A stretch of DNA of 64,000 bases, taken from positions 1 to 64,000 of the forward strand of contig JABAQU010000018.1 of NCBI GenBank assembly GCA_019187185.1. The letters are read 5' to 3'. Position numbers and translations under genes: made by a program. Source of the DNA: Steroidobacteraceae bacterium. Its GTDB lineage: Bacteria; Pseudomonadota; Gammaproteobacteria; Steroidobacterales; Steroidobacteraceae. A model generated the notes under the pieces. It saw only the letters and a program-made list of their open reading frames with translations, did not search any database and was not told where the DNA came from. Position 1 is the stretch's first letter; each line of letters opens with the position of its first letter. This document shows positions 56,401-64,000 of this stretch, in pieces.

Positions 56401-57141
56401 ATGGCCGGACAGGCACGGGTCAAGTGCCGCAAGCACGGGGACGCGCACACCACTTACGTGTGCGCGCATCTCGCGGAAAATCCGGTGCAGCGCTGGTACT
56501 CGGACGTGCCGACCGAGCGCAAGCGCTGGCCGGACGCGTGGTGTTCCCGATGCCAGGTCGAGTTCCTGAAGGAAGGCGAGTGGAACGAGAAGAACGAGCA
56601 GGGGCTGGTGGCAAAGATCCTGTGTCACGAGTGCTACGAGGCGGCGCAGGCGCGTAGCCTCGAGCGCCCGCTGGATGGACCCGCCGCGCGTGTCGCCCGC
56701 GCGCTCACCGAGCGATCCCACGAGGCGTTGCGCGCGAAGCAACGGCAGCTCGAAGCGAAATACGGCCTTGGCCGGCACAAGCGCTGGGACTGGGACCAGG
56801 CGACGGGGCAGCTGGTCTTCTCGAACGATGGCGTGCCTGCCATCGCGTGCGACATCGCGTTCGTCGGCAGCGTGTCGACGCTCTCGGACACATGGCTCTG
56901 GAGCTGGGCGAACTTCAGCCTGACCGAATCGGTCCGCAGCCCGATGCTTCGCGTGCGGGAATTCGGCGAGGCGCAGGACCTGCCGAGGCTCACGGTTCCG
57001 AAGTGGCCGGCCGGCGAAGCGGACGGCTGGGAAATGACGGCCATTGCCGTGGAGATCCTCGGTGCGTCAGGCGCGTATCGCACGCCGTCGAAGAACGGCT
57101 TTACCTTCCTCGCCCTGCTGTCGGTGAGCCGCGTGCAGTGA
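56401..57141 (+). CDS. DUF6882-type protein with N-terminal Cys/His clusters
   Basis: A 246-aa protein. The first 85 residues carry paired Cys/His sites (Cys9 and His12, Cys21 and His23, Cys-Ser-Arg-Cys near 49, Cys-His-Glu-Cys near 76) that look like zinc-ribbon ligands. The C-terminal part matches DUF6882: Tyr-Gly-Leu-Gly-Arg-His-Lys-Arg-Trp-Asp-Trp-Asp, Val-Gly-Ser-Val-Ser-Thr-Leu-Ser-Asp-Thr-Trp-Leu-Trp-Ser-Trp-Ala-Asn. The function is unknown. It follows pmbA by 21 bases. Confidence 0.7.
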   Translation: MAGQARVKCRKHGDAHTTYVCAHLAENPVQRWYSDVPTERKRWPDAWCSRCQVEFLKEGEWNEKNEQGLVAKILCHECYEAAQARSLERPLDGPAARVARALTERSHEALRAKQRQLEAKYGLGRHKRWDWDQATGQLVFSNDGVPAIACDIAFVGSVSTLSDTWLWSWANFSLTESVRSPMLRVREFGEAQDLPRLTVPKWPAGEADGWEMTAIAVEILGASGAYRTPSKNGFTFLALLSVSRVQ

Positions 57142-57153
57142 GCGCGCACCGTT

Positions 57154-58476
57154 TCACGCCCGCGCCGGCTCGTCGCCTTCCGTGACGAGTTCGCCGAGCG
57201 TGCGCTCCTGGCAGCAGCCGCGCCAGGCGTCCTCGAGCGCGCGCGTGAGCCGGTCGACCGGAGGCAGCGACAGGTCGCGCGCCGGCGCGTGGCCGTTCTT
57301 CTGGTTGCGCGCAGCATCGAGGATGTCCTGCAGCCGGATGTGGTTGATGTCGCGACCGGGCAGCAGACGCTCGTCATCGGTGGCGAGCAGCAGCCCCGCC
57401 TGCTCGAGCGTCGCGACGAGCTGCGCCATCGCGATGCCCGGCAGGCCGAGTTCCGCCGACAGCGACGTGACGGTCCAGTTCGCCACGCCCTCGGCGTGCG
57501 AGCGGCCGACGAGGTACATCACCTTGAGCGCGACGCGCTCGACCTCGACGCTCGACAGGCGCAGCTCGCGCAGCCCGATGCGCAGGTATTCGGGGCACTG
57601 CACGTAGAACGAGACCTGCGCGCCGATCAGCAGGATCAGCCAGCCGAAGTAGGTCCACAGCAGCGTCGCGATGATGATCGCGAGGCCCGCATAGACGATA
57701 GTGAGGCGCGACGAGTAGACGACGAACGCCGTGAAGATCGTGCCGACCGCCGCCCACAGCACGCCGCCCGCGATGCCGCCGATCAGCGCCGGCTTCCAGC
57801 GCACGCGCGTGTTCGGCACGAACATGTAGATGAGCATGAAGATGGCGGTGACCATCACGTAGGGTTCGAGGCTCGTCGTGAACGCGAACAGGCGGCTGAG
57901 CCACGGCAGCTGCGCGATCGCCTGCCACGGTTCGCTGCGCATCGTGCGGTGCGCGAGCCCGAGGAACGCGACGAGCAGCAGCGGCCCGACGATCAGCAGG
58001 CTCACGTACTCCGTGATGCGGCGCGCGAAGCTGCGCGGCTGCTCGACATGCCAGACGTAGTTGAAGCTGTCCTCGACCTTCTTGATCGTGCCGAGCAGGG
58101 TCCACAGCAGCAGCGCGAAACCGACCGAGCCCACGAGGCCCGTGCTCACGTTGTCGGCGAACTGCATGATCCGCGCGGTGATCTCGGAGGCGGCGGCGCC
58201 GACCGGGCGGAAGAATTCGTAGATGATCGGCTCGAGGTCGCGATGCGCGCCGAAGCCCTTCAGGATCGCGAAGCTGAAGGCGATCAGCGGCACGATCGAC
58301 AGGAAGGTCGCGTAGACGAGACCCATCGCGCGCAGGTTGAGCTGCCCCTGCGAAAGGTCGCGCAGCACGGCATACGGATAGCGCAGCACGCGCAGCAACC
58401 AGCCGACGGGGCGCGGGCTCAGCGACAGCGGGCCGAACAGCCAGCGGTCGAGGAAGTTCCAGACACGCACCCACAT
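57154..58476 (-). CDS. YihY/BrkB family inner-membrane protein
   Basis: A 440-aa protein with six transmembrane helices in residues 45-290. The family features Gln-Leu-Asn-Leu-Arg-Ala-Met-Gly-Leu-Val-Tyr-Ala-Thr-Phe-Leu-Ser near 45 and Tyr-Xaa-Phe-Val-Pro-Asn-Thr-Arg-Val-Arg-Trp near 225 are visible. Unlike short YihY proteins it has a C-terminal cytosolic part of about 140 residues that resembles a winged helix (Thr-Val-Thr-Ser-Leu-Ser-Ala-Glu-Leu-Gly-Leu-Pro). It was formerly linked to RNase BN by mistake; the real role is unclear. Confidence 0.9.
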   Translation of the reverse strand: MWVRVWNFLDRWLFGPLSLSPRPVGWLLRVLRYPYAVLRDLSQGQLNLRAMGLVYATFLSIVPLIAFSFAILKGFGAHRDLEPIIYEFFRPVGAAASEITARIMQFADNVSTGLVGSVGFALLLWTLLGTIKKVEDSFNYVWHVEQPRSFARRITEYVSLLIVGPLLLVAFLGLAHRTMRSEPWQAIAQLPWLSRLFAFTTSLEPYVMVTAIFMLIYMFVPNTRVRWKPALIGGIAGGVLWAAVGTIFTAFVVYSSRLTIVYAGLAIIIATLLWTYFGWLILLIGAQVSFYVQCPEYLRIGLRELRLSSVEVERVALKVMYLVGRSHAEGVANWTVTSLSAELGLPGIAMAQLVATLEQAGLLLATDDERLLPGRDINHIRLQDILDAARNQKNGHAPARDLSLPPVDRLTRALEDAWRGCCQERTLGELVTEGDEPARA

Positions 58477-58557
58477 GCGCGGACAGCGTACAGCGAATGG
58501 CGGGCGGCGAACAGCCGCAGTGCGCAGGCGAGAGCGCGTCGCGAACGCGCTGTCTGC

Positions 58558-59457
58558 TCAGCGAGTCGCGGGGCCGGTGATGCGGGCGAGCGCCTCGCGG
58601 TACTTTTCGCTGGTGCGCGCGATGATGTCGGCCGGCAGGCGCGGTGCGGGCGGCTTCTTGTCCCAGTGGATCGACTCGAGATAGTCGCGCACGAACTGCT
58701 TGTCGAAGCTCGGCGGACTCGTGCCGGCGCGCCAGGTGTCGGCCGGCCAGAAGCGCGACGAATCGGGTGTCAGCGCTTCGTCGATCAGGTGGATGCGGCC
58801 CGTATCGTCGAGGCCGAATTCGAACTTGGTGTCGGCGATGATGAGGCCGCGCGCCGCCGCGTGCTCCGAGGCAAAGCGGTACAGCGCGATGGCGATGTCG
58901 CGCACGCGTGCGGCGATGTCGCCGCCGACGAGCGCGGCAGCTTCGTCGAACGAAATGTTGACATCGTGCGCACCGGCTTCTGCCTTGGTGGCGGGCGTGA
59001 AGATCGGCGCGGGCAGCGGTGCGGCGAGCTCGAGACCCCGCGGCAGTTCGATGCCGCACACGCTGCCGCTCGCGCAGTAATCCTTCCAGCCCGAGCCGAT
59101 CAGGTAGCCCCGTACCACCGCCTCGATCGGCAGTGCGCGCAGGCGGCGGACGATCGCCGCGCGACCGTCGACGAGCGCGAAGTCTTCCGGGTCGGTCACG
59201 ACGTCGCGGACTTTGCGGCCGGTGAGATGGTTCGGCACGATGTGTGCGGTGCGCGCGAACCAGAAGTCGGCGATCTGGTTCAGCACCCGGCCCTTCCACG
59301 GGATCGGGTCGGGCAGGACCACGTCGAATGCCGACAGGCGATCGGTCGTCACGATCAGCATCGTGCTGCCGTCGATCGCGTAGAGGTCGCGGACCTTGCC
59401 GCTGTGGATCTTCGTGAGGCCCTTGAGGGCGGTCGTGTGGACGGTGGGCGGTGTCAT
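58558..59457 (-). CDS. purC: Phosphoribosylaminoimidazole-succinocarboxamide synthase
   Basis: A 299-aa enzyme condensing CAIR with aspartate. It contains Ser-Gly-Lys-Val-Arg-Asp-Leu-Tyr near 17, Thr-Asp-Arg-Leu-Ser-Ala-Phe-Asp-Val near 38, Arg-Gly-Tyr-Leu-Ile-Gly-Ser-Gly-Trp near 115, and Asp-Thr-Lys-Phe-Glu-Phe-Gly near 205. At about 300 aa it is the longer, yeast-like form, not the 237-aa E. coli form. It is on the same strand as purEK but separated from it, and is divergent from the djlA-like gene by 80 bases. Confidence 0.96.
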   Translation of the reverse strand: MTPPTVHTTALKGLTKIHSGKVRDLYAIDGSTMLIVTTDRLSAFDVVLPDPIPWKGRVLNQIADFWFARTAHIVPNHLTGRKVRDVVTDPEDFALVDGRAAIVRRLRALPIEAVVRGYLIGSGWKDYCASGSVCGIELPRGLELAAPLPAPIFTPATKAEAGAHDVNISFDEAAALVGGDIAARVRDIAIALYRFASEHAAARGLIIADTKFEFGLDDTGRIHLIDEALTPDSSRFWPADTWRAGTSPPSFDKQFVRDYLESIHWDKKPPAPRLPADIIARTSEKYREALARITGPATR

Positions 59458-59537
59458 GTTCGGATGCGGGCGCGGGGCCAGGCATCTTGACGTCCCGTGC
59501 GCGATCCGGTCAAGGATCGTGTAACGTTGCCGCTTCC

Positions 59538-60317
59538 ATGACGACGCGCTGGTCCGGCAAGATCATCGGGGGACTGATCGGTCTCTTTGCGGGCGGTCCG
59601 TTCGGCGCCGCCATCGGCGCGGTGCTCGGCCACCAGTACGACCAGAACACGCGCCCGGCCGGCGCGGTGGGCCGCAATTTCGGCGCGCATTTCTTCAGCG
59701 CGACGTTCGAGGTGATGGGGCACATCGCCAAGGCCGACGGGCGCGTGTCGGAGCGCGAGATCGCGGCCGCACGCGCGGTGATGGCGGCGCTGCGACTCGA
59801 CGAGCCGAGCGTGCACGCAGCCATCGCGTGCTTTCGGCGCGGCAAGCAACCGGACTTCGACTACGCGGGGACGATCCACTCGCTGCGCGCCGTCTGTGCC
59901 GGCCGGCCGGACCTGCTGCGCATCTTTTTCGAGATCCAGATGCGCGCCGCTCTCGACGGCACCGACCTCGCGCCGCCGACGCGCGATCATGTCCGGCGGC
60001 TCGCGCAGTCGCTCGGCATTTCGGCCCCCGAGTTTGCGCACATCGAGGCCGCCCTGCGCTCCGGCGGCAGGCCGGGGGCGAGGCCCGCGGCACCCGGGCT
60101 CTCGCTCGAAGAGGCCTACTCGGTGCTCGAAGTCGGCGCCGGCGCGACCGACGCGGAGGTCACGAAGGCCTATCGGCGCCAGCTCTCGCGCCATCACCCG
60201 GACAAGCTGAAGGCGAACGGGCTGCCCGATTCGATGATCGAGCACGCCAAGGAGCGCACCCAGCAGATCATTCTTGCGTGGGAACGCGTGCGTGCGGCGC
60301 GCGGTATCCGTAGCTAG
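59538..60317 (+). CDS. djlA: DjlA-like membrane-anchored J-domain co-chaperone
   Basis: A 259-aa protein with the DjlA order: one N-terminal helix rich in Gly ([10 protein letters not shown]), a TerB-like helical domain (about 45-165), a linker and a C-terminal J domain with His-Pro-Asp near 219-221. It would stimulate DnaK at the inner membrane. E. coli DjlA is 271 aa. The ATG at 59538 starts Met-Thr-Thr-Arg-Trp-Ser-Gly-Lys. Confidence 0.92.
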   Translation: MTTRWSGKIIGGLIGLFAGGPFGAAIGAVLGHQYDQNTRPAGAVGRNFGAHFFSATFEVMGHIAKADGRVSEREIAAARAVMAALRLDEPSVHAAIACFRRGKQPDFDYAGTIHSLRAVCAGRPDLLRIFFEIQMRAALDGTDLAPPTRDHVRRLAQSLGISAPEFAHIEAALRSGGRPGARPAAPGLSLEEAYSVLEVGAGATDAEVTKAYRRQLSRHHPDKLKANGLPDSMIEHAKERTQQIILAWERVRAARGIRS

Positions 60318-60331
60318 TAGACTGCACGGCC

Positions 60332-61006
60332 ATGCGCCAGACACCGTGGATCGCCCCCTCGATACTGTCCGCCGACTTCGCACGGCTCGGCGACGAGGTC
60401 AATGCCGTGCTGGCCGCCGGCGCGGACATCGTCCACTTCGACGTGATGGACAACCACTACGTGCCGAACCTCACGATCGGCCCGCTGGTCTGCGAGGCGC
60501 TGCGCCGCTTCGGCGTCACGGCTCCGATCGACGTGCACCTGATGGTGGAGCCCGTCGACCGCATCGTGCCGGATTTCGCCAAGGCGGGTGCCAGCTACAT
60601 CAGCTTTCACCCGGAAGCGACCGCGCATGTCGACCGCACGATCGGTCTCATCCGCGAGTGCGGCGCCCGGCCGGGCCTCGTGCTGAACCCGGCGACACCG
60701 CTCGACTGGCTCGATTACACGCTCGACAAGCTCGACCTCGTGCTGCTGATGTCGGTGAATCCGGGGTTTGCGGGCCAGAGCTTCATTCCGTCCGCGCTCG
60801 ACAAGCTCGCCGAGGTGCGCCGGCGCATCGATGCCTCGGGGCGCGACGTGCGGCTCGAGATCGACGGCGGCGTGAAGGTCGACAACATCGGCGCCATCGC
60901 AAAGGCCGGAGCCGACACCTTCGTTGCGGGCTCGGCGATTTTCGGCGCCAGGGATTACCGCGCGACCATCGCGGCGATGCGCCGCGAGATCGCCGCACAC
61001 GGCTGA
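60332..61006 (+). CDS. rpe: Ribulose-phosphate 3-epimerase
   Basis: A 224-aa TIM barrel of the pentose phosphate pathway. Motifs: [12 protein letters not shown] at the start, [13 protein letters not shown] near 35, Ser-Val-Asn-Pro-Gly-Phe-Ala-Gly-Gln near 140, and Glu-Ile-Asp-Gly-Gly-Val near 175. It lies 14 bases after djlA. Confidence 0.97.
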   Translation: MRQTPWIAPSILSADFARLGDEVNAVLAAGADIVHFDVMDNHYVPNLTIGPLVCEALRRFGVTAPIDVHLMVEPVDRIVPDFAKAGASYISFHPEATAHVDRTIGLIRECGARPGLVLNPATPLDWLDYTLDKLDLVLLMSVNPGFAGQSFIPSALDKLAEVRRRIDASGRDVRLEIDGGVKVDNIGAIAKAGADTFVAGSAIFGARDYRATIAAMRREIAAHG

Positions 61007-61029
61007 GCCCGCTGCGCCGGGGAGGGCGT

Positions 61030-62715
61030 ATGGCATCGCGCTACCGCGCGCTCGCGGTGTATTCGTTGCTGCTCGCGATGGTCGCAGGCACGTGGCTCGC
61101 CATGGGCCTCGCCGCCGAGCCCGCGTTCCCCTCGCCGTGGGTCGCAGCCGTCGCGATCGGTGTCCTGCTCCTCATCTGGAGATTCGGCGTGCCGGTGCCG
61201 CGCATCGGCCTCGCCTCGATGGAGCGTGTGCCCCAAGTCGCGCTGATCCTCGTCCTGAGCGCGCCGGTCGCGGCCGCGCTGTGCGGCGCCGCGGCCTTCC
61301 TTTGGCCGCTGATCAGCCGCAGCTACAGCCACGGCTCGCCACGGGCGGCGGTCCTGCGCGCCGTGCACAACGGCGCGATGGACACGCTGATGATCCTCGC
61401 CGCGAGTGCCGCGTACCAGGCGCTCGGTGGCCGCCATCCGCTCGGCCCGCCGACGCTCGCCGACCTCGTGCCGCTCTTCGCGATGGCCATCGTCGCGCAG
61501 GCAGTCAACGTGGTGCTGCTCGCGACCTGGTTTCGCCTCGACAATCGCGACGTGCGGCGGATCATCAAGCCGGTCTATTCGCTGATCGACTTCATGTTCG
61601 TGCCGGCCGGCGTACTGGCGGCGGTGCTGTACACGACGGCAGAACCCGTGACCCTGGCGCTCTTCATCGTCGTGATGGCCGTGTTCGTGCTGAGCTTCGG
61701 CGGCATCGCCGGTTCCCTCGCCGCCGCCGATGCCGATCCGACTCCGCTCGATGACATCGGCGAGCGCATCCTCGCCGAGGCGCGCGGGCTCTTCCGGTTC
61801 GACGAGTTTGCGCTCGTGCTCGTCGATCACGAGCAGCGCACGCTCGACCAGCGCGTCGGCGAGCGTCGCGGCGAGCGCCTGCCGCCGCGCGTCCTGCCGA
61901 TCGACACGGGCCTGTGCGGCTGGGTCGTCGGCGAAGGGCAGGCGCTCCTGATCGAGCAATGGGCGCGCGCGCCCGCCGCGCTGCGCGAACGCGCGGAGGC
62001 CGCCGACACGTCGGCCGGTTCGCTGATCATCACGCCGCTGCTCGACGGCAACCGCGTCAGCGGACTGCTCTGTGTGCGCCACGATCGCCCGGGCGCCTAC
62101 ACGGACGCCGACCTGCACCTGATGCGGGGACTCGCGAGCCGCTTTGCGCCGGCGATCGCGGGCGTGGGTGCGACACTGCACCGCGAGCAGCTGATCACGG
62201 CGCTTGGGGTGCGCAGCCGGGAGTTCGAGCGGGAGGCGCAGGAGGACCCGCTCACCGGGATCGCGAACCGCCGCGCGTTCAGCCGGCGCCTCGCTGCGGA
62301 AATGGAGCTATCGCGCGTCAGCGGACGGCCGCTCGCGCTCGCCGTCGCCGACCTCGATCACTTCAAGCGCATCAACGATGCGCTCGGACACCTGGTCGGC
62401 GACGAGGTGCTGCGCCGCTGCGCCGCGCTGATGCGCGAACAGCTGCGGCCCGCCGATCTTCCGGCGCGCACGGGCGGGGAGGAATTCGCGATCATCCTGC
62501 CGGGCATGGAGCAGGGCGAGGCGCTCGCACTGTGCGAACGCCTGCGACATTCGATCGAGAACCACGACTGGCGGCGCCTGCACCCCGATCTCGCGGTCAC
62601 GCTGAGCATCGGGGTCACGCAGTGGAACGGCACCGCAGGTGCCGACGAGCTGATGCACGCGGCCGATACGCGCCTCTACAGCGCCAAGCATGCGGGCCGC
62701 AATCGGGTGGCCTGA
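61030..62715 (+). CDS. Membrane-bound GAF-GGDEF diguanylate cyclase
   Basis: A 561-aa signalling protein. Six to eight hydrophobic helices (residues 5-240) form a MASE-like sensor, a GAF domain follows (about 245-385), and then a GGDEF domain (about 400-555). The active loop is Gly-Gly-Glu-Glu-Phe, and an Arg-Pro-Ala-Asp inhibitory site lies five residues before it, so the enzyme is probably active and c-di-GMP feedback-controlled. GGAGGG precedes the ATG. It is convergent with the CRP-family gene. Confidence 0.93.
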   Translation: MASRYRALAVYSLLLAMVAGTWLAMGLAAEPAFPSPWVAAVAIGVLLLIWRFGVPVPRIGLASMERVPQVALILVLSAPVAAALCGAAAFLWPLISRSYSHGSPRAAVLRAVHNGAMDTLMILAASAAYQALGGRHPLGPPTLADLVPLFAMAIVAQAVNVVLLATWFRLDNRDVRRIIKPVYSLIDFMFVPAGVLAAVLYTTAEPVTLALFIVVMAVFVLSFGGIAGSLAAADADPTPLDDIGERILAEARGLFRFDEFALVLVDHEQRTLDQRVGERRGERLPPRVLPIDTGLCGWVVGEGQALLIEQWARAPAALRERAEAADTSAGSLIITPLLDGNRVSGLLCVRHDRPGAYTDADLHLMRGLASRFAPAIAGVGATLHREQLITALGVRSREFEREAQEDPLTGIANRRAFSRRLAAEMELSRVSGRPLALAVADLDHFKRINDALGHLVGDEVLRRCAALMREQLRPADLPARTGGEEFAIILPGMEQGEALALCERLRHSIENHDWRRLHPDLAVTLSIGVTQWNGTAGADELMHAADTRLYSAKHAGRNRVA

Positions 62716-62751
62716 GCCCGCAGCGCGCCGGCTCGCGCGCCGCGCCGCGGC

Positions 62752-63498
62752 TCATTCGTCGTCGTCGTCCTCATCGTCGTCATCGTCATCGATCGGGCGC
62801 GCCCTCATCGGCGCGGCGCCGGCCTTGACGGGCACCACGACGGGCCGTGTTTTCATCTTCGGGCGCGCGTTGAACACGACGATCGTCTTGCCGGTCGCGC
62901 GCAGCAGGCCCTGGTCCTCAAGCACCTTCAGCACGCGGCCCGCCATTTCGCGCGAGCAGCCGACGAGGCGGGAAAGCTCCTGGCGGCTCACCTTGATCTG
63001 CATGCCCTCGGGGTGGGTCATCGCGTCCGGTTCGCCGCAGAGGTCCATGATCGCGTGCGCGACGCGACCGGTGACATCGACGAACGCCAGGTCGCCGAGC
63101 TTGCGGTTGGTGCGATCGAGACGCGTGGCGAGCTGGGTTGCGAGCTCGAAGACGAGGCCGGGGCTTTCCGCCGCGATCTGCCGGAAGCGCGGATAGGTCA
63201 TTTCCGCGAGCTCGCAGGAGTTGCGCGTGCGCACCCAGGCGCTGCGCGTCGGCGTTTCGTGAAACAGGCCCATTTCGCCGAAGAACTGTCCCTTGTTGAG
63301 GTAGGCGAGCACCATCTCGTTGCCTTCCTCGTCCTCGATCATCACCTCGACCGAGCCGCCGATGATGTAGTACAGGACATCCGGCAGATCGCCCGCGTGG
63401 ATGATCACGGTCTTCGACGGCACCGTGCGGATGCGGCAATAGCTCAGGAAGCGATTGATCGCGGGAATGTCACTCAGCGGCTTGGCGTTTTCTTCCAT
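62752..63498 (-). CDS. CRP/Vfr/Clp-family transcription regulator with acidic tail
   Basis: A 248-aa cyclic-nucleotide-binding regulator. The phosphate-binding cassette reads Phe-Gly-Glu-Met-Gly-Leu-Phe then Arg-Ser-Ala-Trp-Val, matching CRP. The helix-turn-helix has Val-Ser-Arg-Gln-Glu-Leu-Ser-Arg-Leu-Val-Gly-Cys-Ser-Arg-Glu-Met-Ala-Gly-Arg, keeping the Arg, Glu and Arg that read TGTGA. It differs by a C-terminal extension of about 35 residues ending in six Asp, Glu, four Asp, Glu. The ligand could be cAMP or, as in Clp, c-di-GMP. GGGGGGA precedes the ATG. Confidence 0.92.
   Translation of the reverse strand: MEENAKPLSDIPAINRFLSYCRIRTVPSKTVIIHAGDLPDVLYYIIGGSVEVMIEDEEGNEMVLAYLNKGQFFGEMGLFHETPTRSAWVRTRNSCELAEMTYPRFRQIAAESPGLVFELATQLATRLDRTNRKLGDLAFVDVTGRVAHAIMDLCGEPDAMTHPEGMQIKVSRQELSRLVGCSREMAGRVLKVLEDQGLLRATGKTIVVFNARPKMKTRPVVVPVKAGAAPMRARPIDDDDDDEDDDDE
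62755..62790 (-). repeat. Trinucleotide Asp-codon run at the end of the CRP-family gene
   Basis: Twelve codons, ten of them Asp (GAC/GAT) and two Glu, form a near-perfect trinucleotide run just before the stop. Such a tract can expand or contract in steps of one residue without shifting the frame. Confidence 0.8.
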
Positions 63499-63581
63499 GT
63501 TTCCCCCCGGGCGCGGTGCCCGCCGCAGGCTTTGTATTACATATCCCGGTTTCGCCGCAAGCGCCGCGGCGGCAGCGGGCG

Positions 63582-64000
63582 TCAGATCCAGTAGGCGGTG
63601 CGCGTCATCACGCGCGACACGCGTCGCATGACGGCGCGCACCGGCGCGGGTAATTCGATGCCACCTTCGCGCAGTGCGCGCGCGCCGTGGCGCACTTCGT
63701 CGGCACGCATCGCTTCGAGGATCGCGCGGCTGCGCGTGTCGTTCGCGGGCAGGCGTTCGAGATGATCGGTGAGATGCGATTCGACCTGCCGCTCGGTCTC
63801 CGCGACGAAGCCGAGGCTCACCCGATCGCTCACCGCAGCGGCCGCGGCGCCGATCGCGAACGAGCCGGCGTACCACAGCGGGTTCAGCAGACTCGGGCGC
63901 GACTCGAGTTCACCGAGGCGCTGCTCGCACCACGCGAGGTGATCGGCTTCCTCGCGCGCGGCCTCGAGCAGCCAGTCGCGCGTCGCCGCATCGCGTGCGA
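63582..64000 (-). CDS. coq7: Coq7-type ubiquinone hydroxylase (5' end outside window)
   Basis: A di-iron carboxylate enzyme hydroxylating the ubiquinone precursor (2-polyprenyl-3-methyl-6-methoxy-1,4-benzoquinone). The frame stays open to the right edge, giving 139 residues of an expected 200-215. Metal ligands are visible in Arg-Glu-Glu-Ala-Asp-His-Leu-Ala-Trp (edge side) and Arg-Ala-Asp-Glu-Val-Arg-His-Gly near the end, with Trp-Tyr-Ala-Gly-Ser-Phe between. It is upstream of, and on the same strand as, the CRP-family gene, with 83 bases between; no convincing promoter is seen there. Confidence 0.9.
   Translation of the reverse strand, partial: ARDAATRDWLLEAAREEADHLAWCEQRLGELESRPSLLNPLWYAGSFAIGAAAAAVSDRVSLGFVAETERQVESHLTDHLERLPANDTRSRAILEAMRADEVRHGARALREGGIELPAPVRAVMRRVSRVMTRTAYWI

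Noticed and set aside
54586..56778. A 730-codon minus-strand frame across darP, pmbA and the DUF6882 gene
   Set aside because: It contradicts three genes with conserved motifs.
57289..59490. A 733-codon plus-strand frame opposite YihY and purC
   Set aside because: It spans two well-supported minus-strand genes and has no recognisable fold.
59486..59514. CTTGAC...GTCAAG inverted repeat between purC and djlA as paired promoters
   Set aside because: The -35-like boxes point towards each other and no acceptable -10 elements are found at proper spacing.
63534..63560. Promoter for the CRP-family gene (TTGCGG / TAATAC on the minus strand)
   Set aside because: The spacer is only 15 bases and both boxes are weak, so it was not annotated.

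Overview
The window is 64 kb of uniformly GC-rich, densely packed bacterial DNA. I saw no rRNA, tRNA, CRISPR array or insertion sequence. Gene content and order (miaB-phoH-ybeY-corC-lnt; leuS-lptE; holA-nadD-rsfS-rlmH-maf-rng; tldD; darP/pmbA; purEK; a CRP-like regulator; coq7) point to a gammaproteobacterium, probably an environmental lineage near Steroidobacterales, Nevskiales or Xanthomonadales. That placement is an inference from synteny and catabolic genes only.

Layout. 1-4.2 kb: the end of an Ala-rich 11-residue-repeat protein, a GNAT acetyltransferase, an HPF-like ribosome-associated protein and uvrA. 4.2-16.6 kb: a lipoprotein and a large cell-surface locus. In that locus three minus-strand genes (163, 373 and 1709 aa) face a plus-strand group (a 994-aa secreted protein, a polytopic membrane protein and a Gre-like factor). 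Four of the products share DUF11-type beta-sandwich modules, and the 1709-aa protein appears to end in an outer-membrane beta-barrel. A CRP-like site sits in the divergent promoter region, and the window also encodes a CRP-type regulator whose DNA-reading residues are conserved. This is the best candidate for an undescribed system. 16.5-22.8 kb: small housekeeping genes, ssb, and a hydrolase/MFS/LysR islet with unusual codon use. 23.0-29.8 kb: a six-gene, tightly coupled miaB-phoH-ybeY-corC-lnt-htrA run; the HtrA-type protease looks like a lipoprotein and lies directly after the lipoprotein-maturing enzyme gene. 29.9-33.0 kb: leuS-lptE.

33.0-44.0 kb: about 11 kb separates lptE from holA, which are usually neighbours. 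It holds an HExxH protein, a zinc alcohol dehydrogenase, a 3-ketosteroid-dehydrogenase-like flavoprotein, an NTF2-fold protein, a cytochrome c/PQQ dehydrogenase, an SDR, an Fe-S/FMN enoate reductase, an enoyl-CoA hydratase/isomerase, a proline iminopeptidase with a basic tail, and a HIT protein. The genes suggest oxidation of an alicyclic or steroid-like substrate. A nearly identical 15/16-base motif lies upstream of the two flavoenzyme genes.

44.1-51.0 kb: holA-nadD-rsfS-rlmH-maf-rng-nit-tldD, mostly overlapping. 51.1-59.5 kb: two small proteins, an ExeA-like ATPase fused to an FHA domain downstream of darP-purE-purK, divergent pmbA, a DUF6882 protein, a YihY-family membrane protein and purC. 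59.5-64.0 kb: a DjlA-like co-chaperone, rpe, a membrane GAF-GGDEF diguanylate cyclase, a CRP-family regulator with an acidic tail, and coq7 cut by the window edge. No gap between annotated genes exceeds 300 bases.
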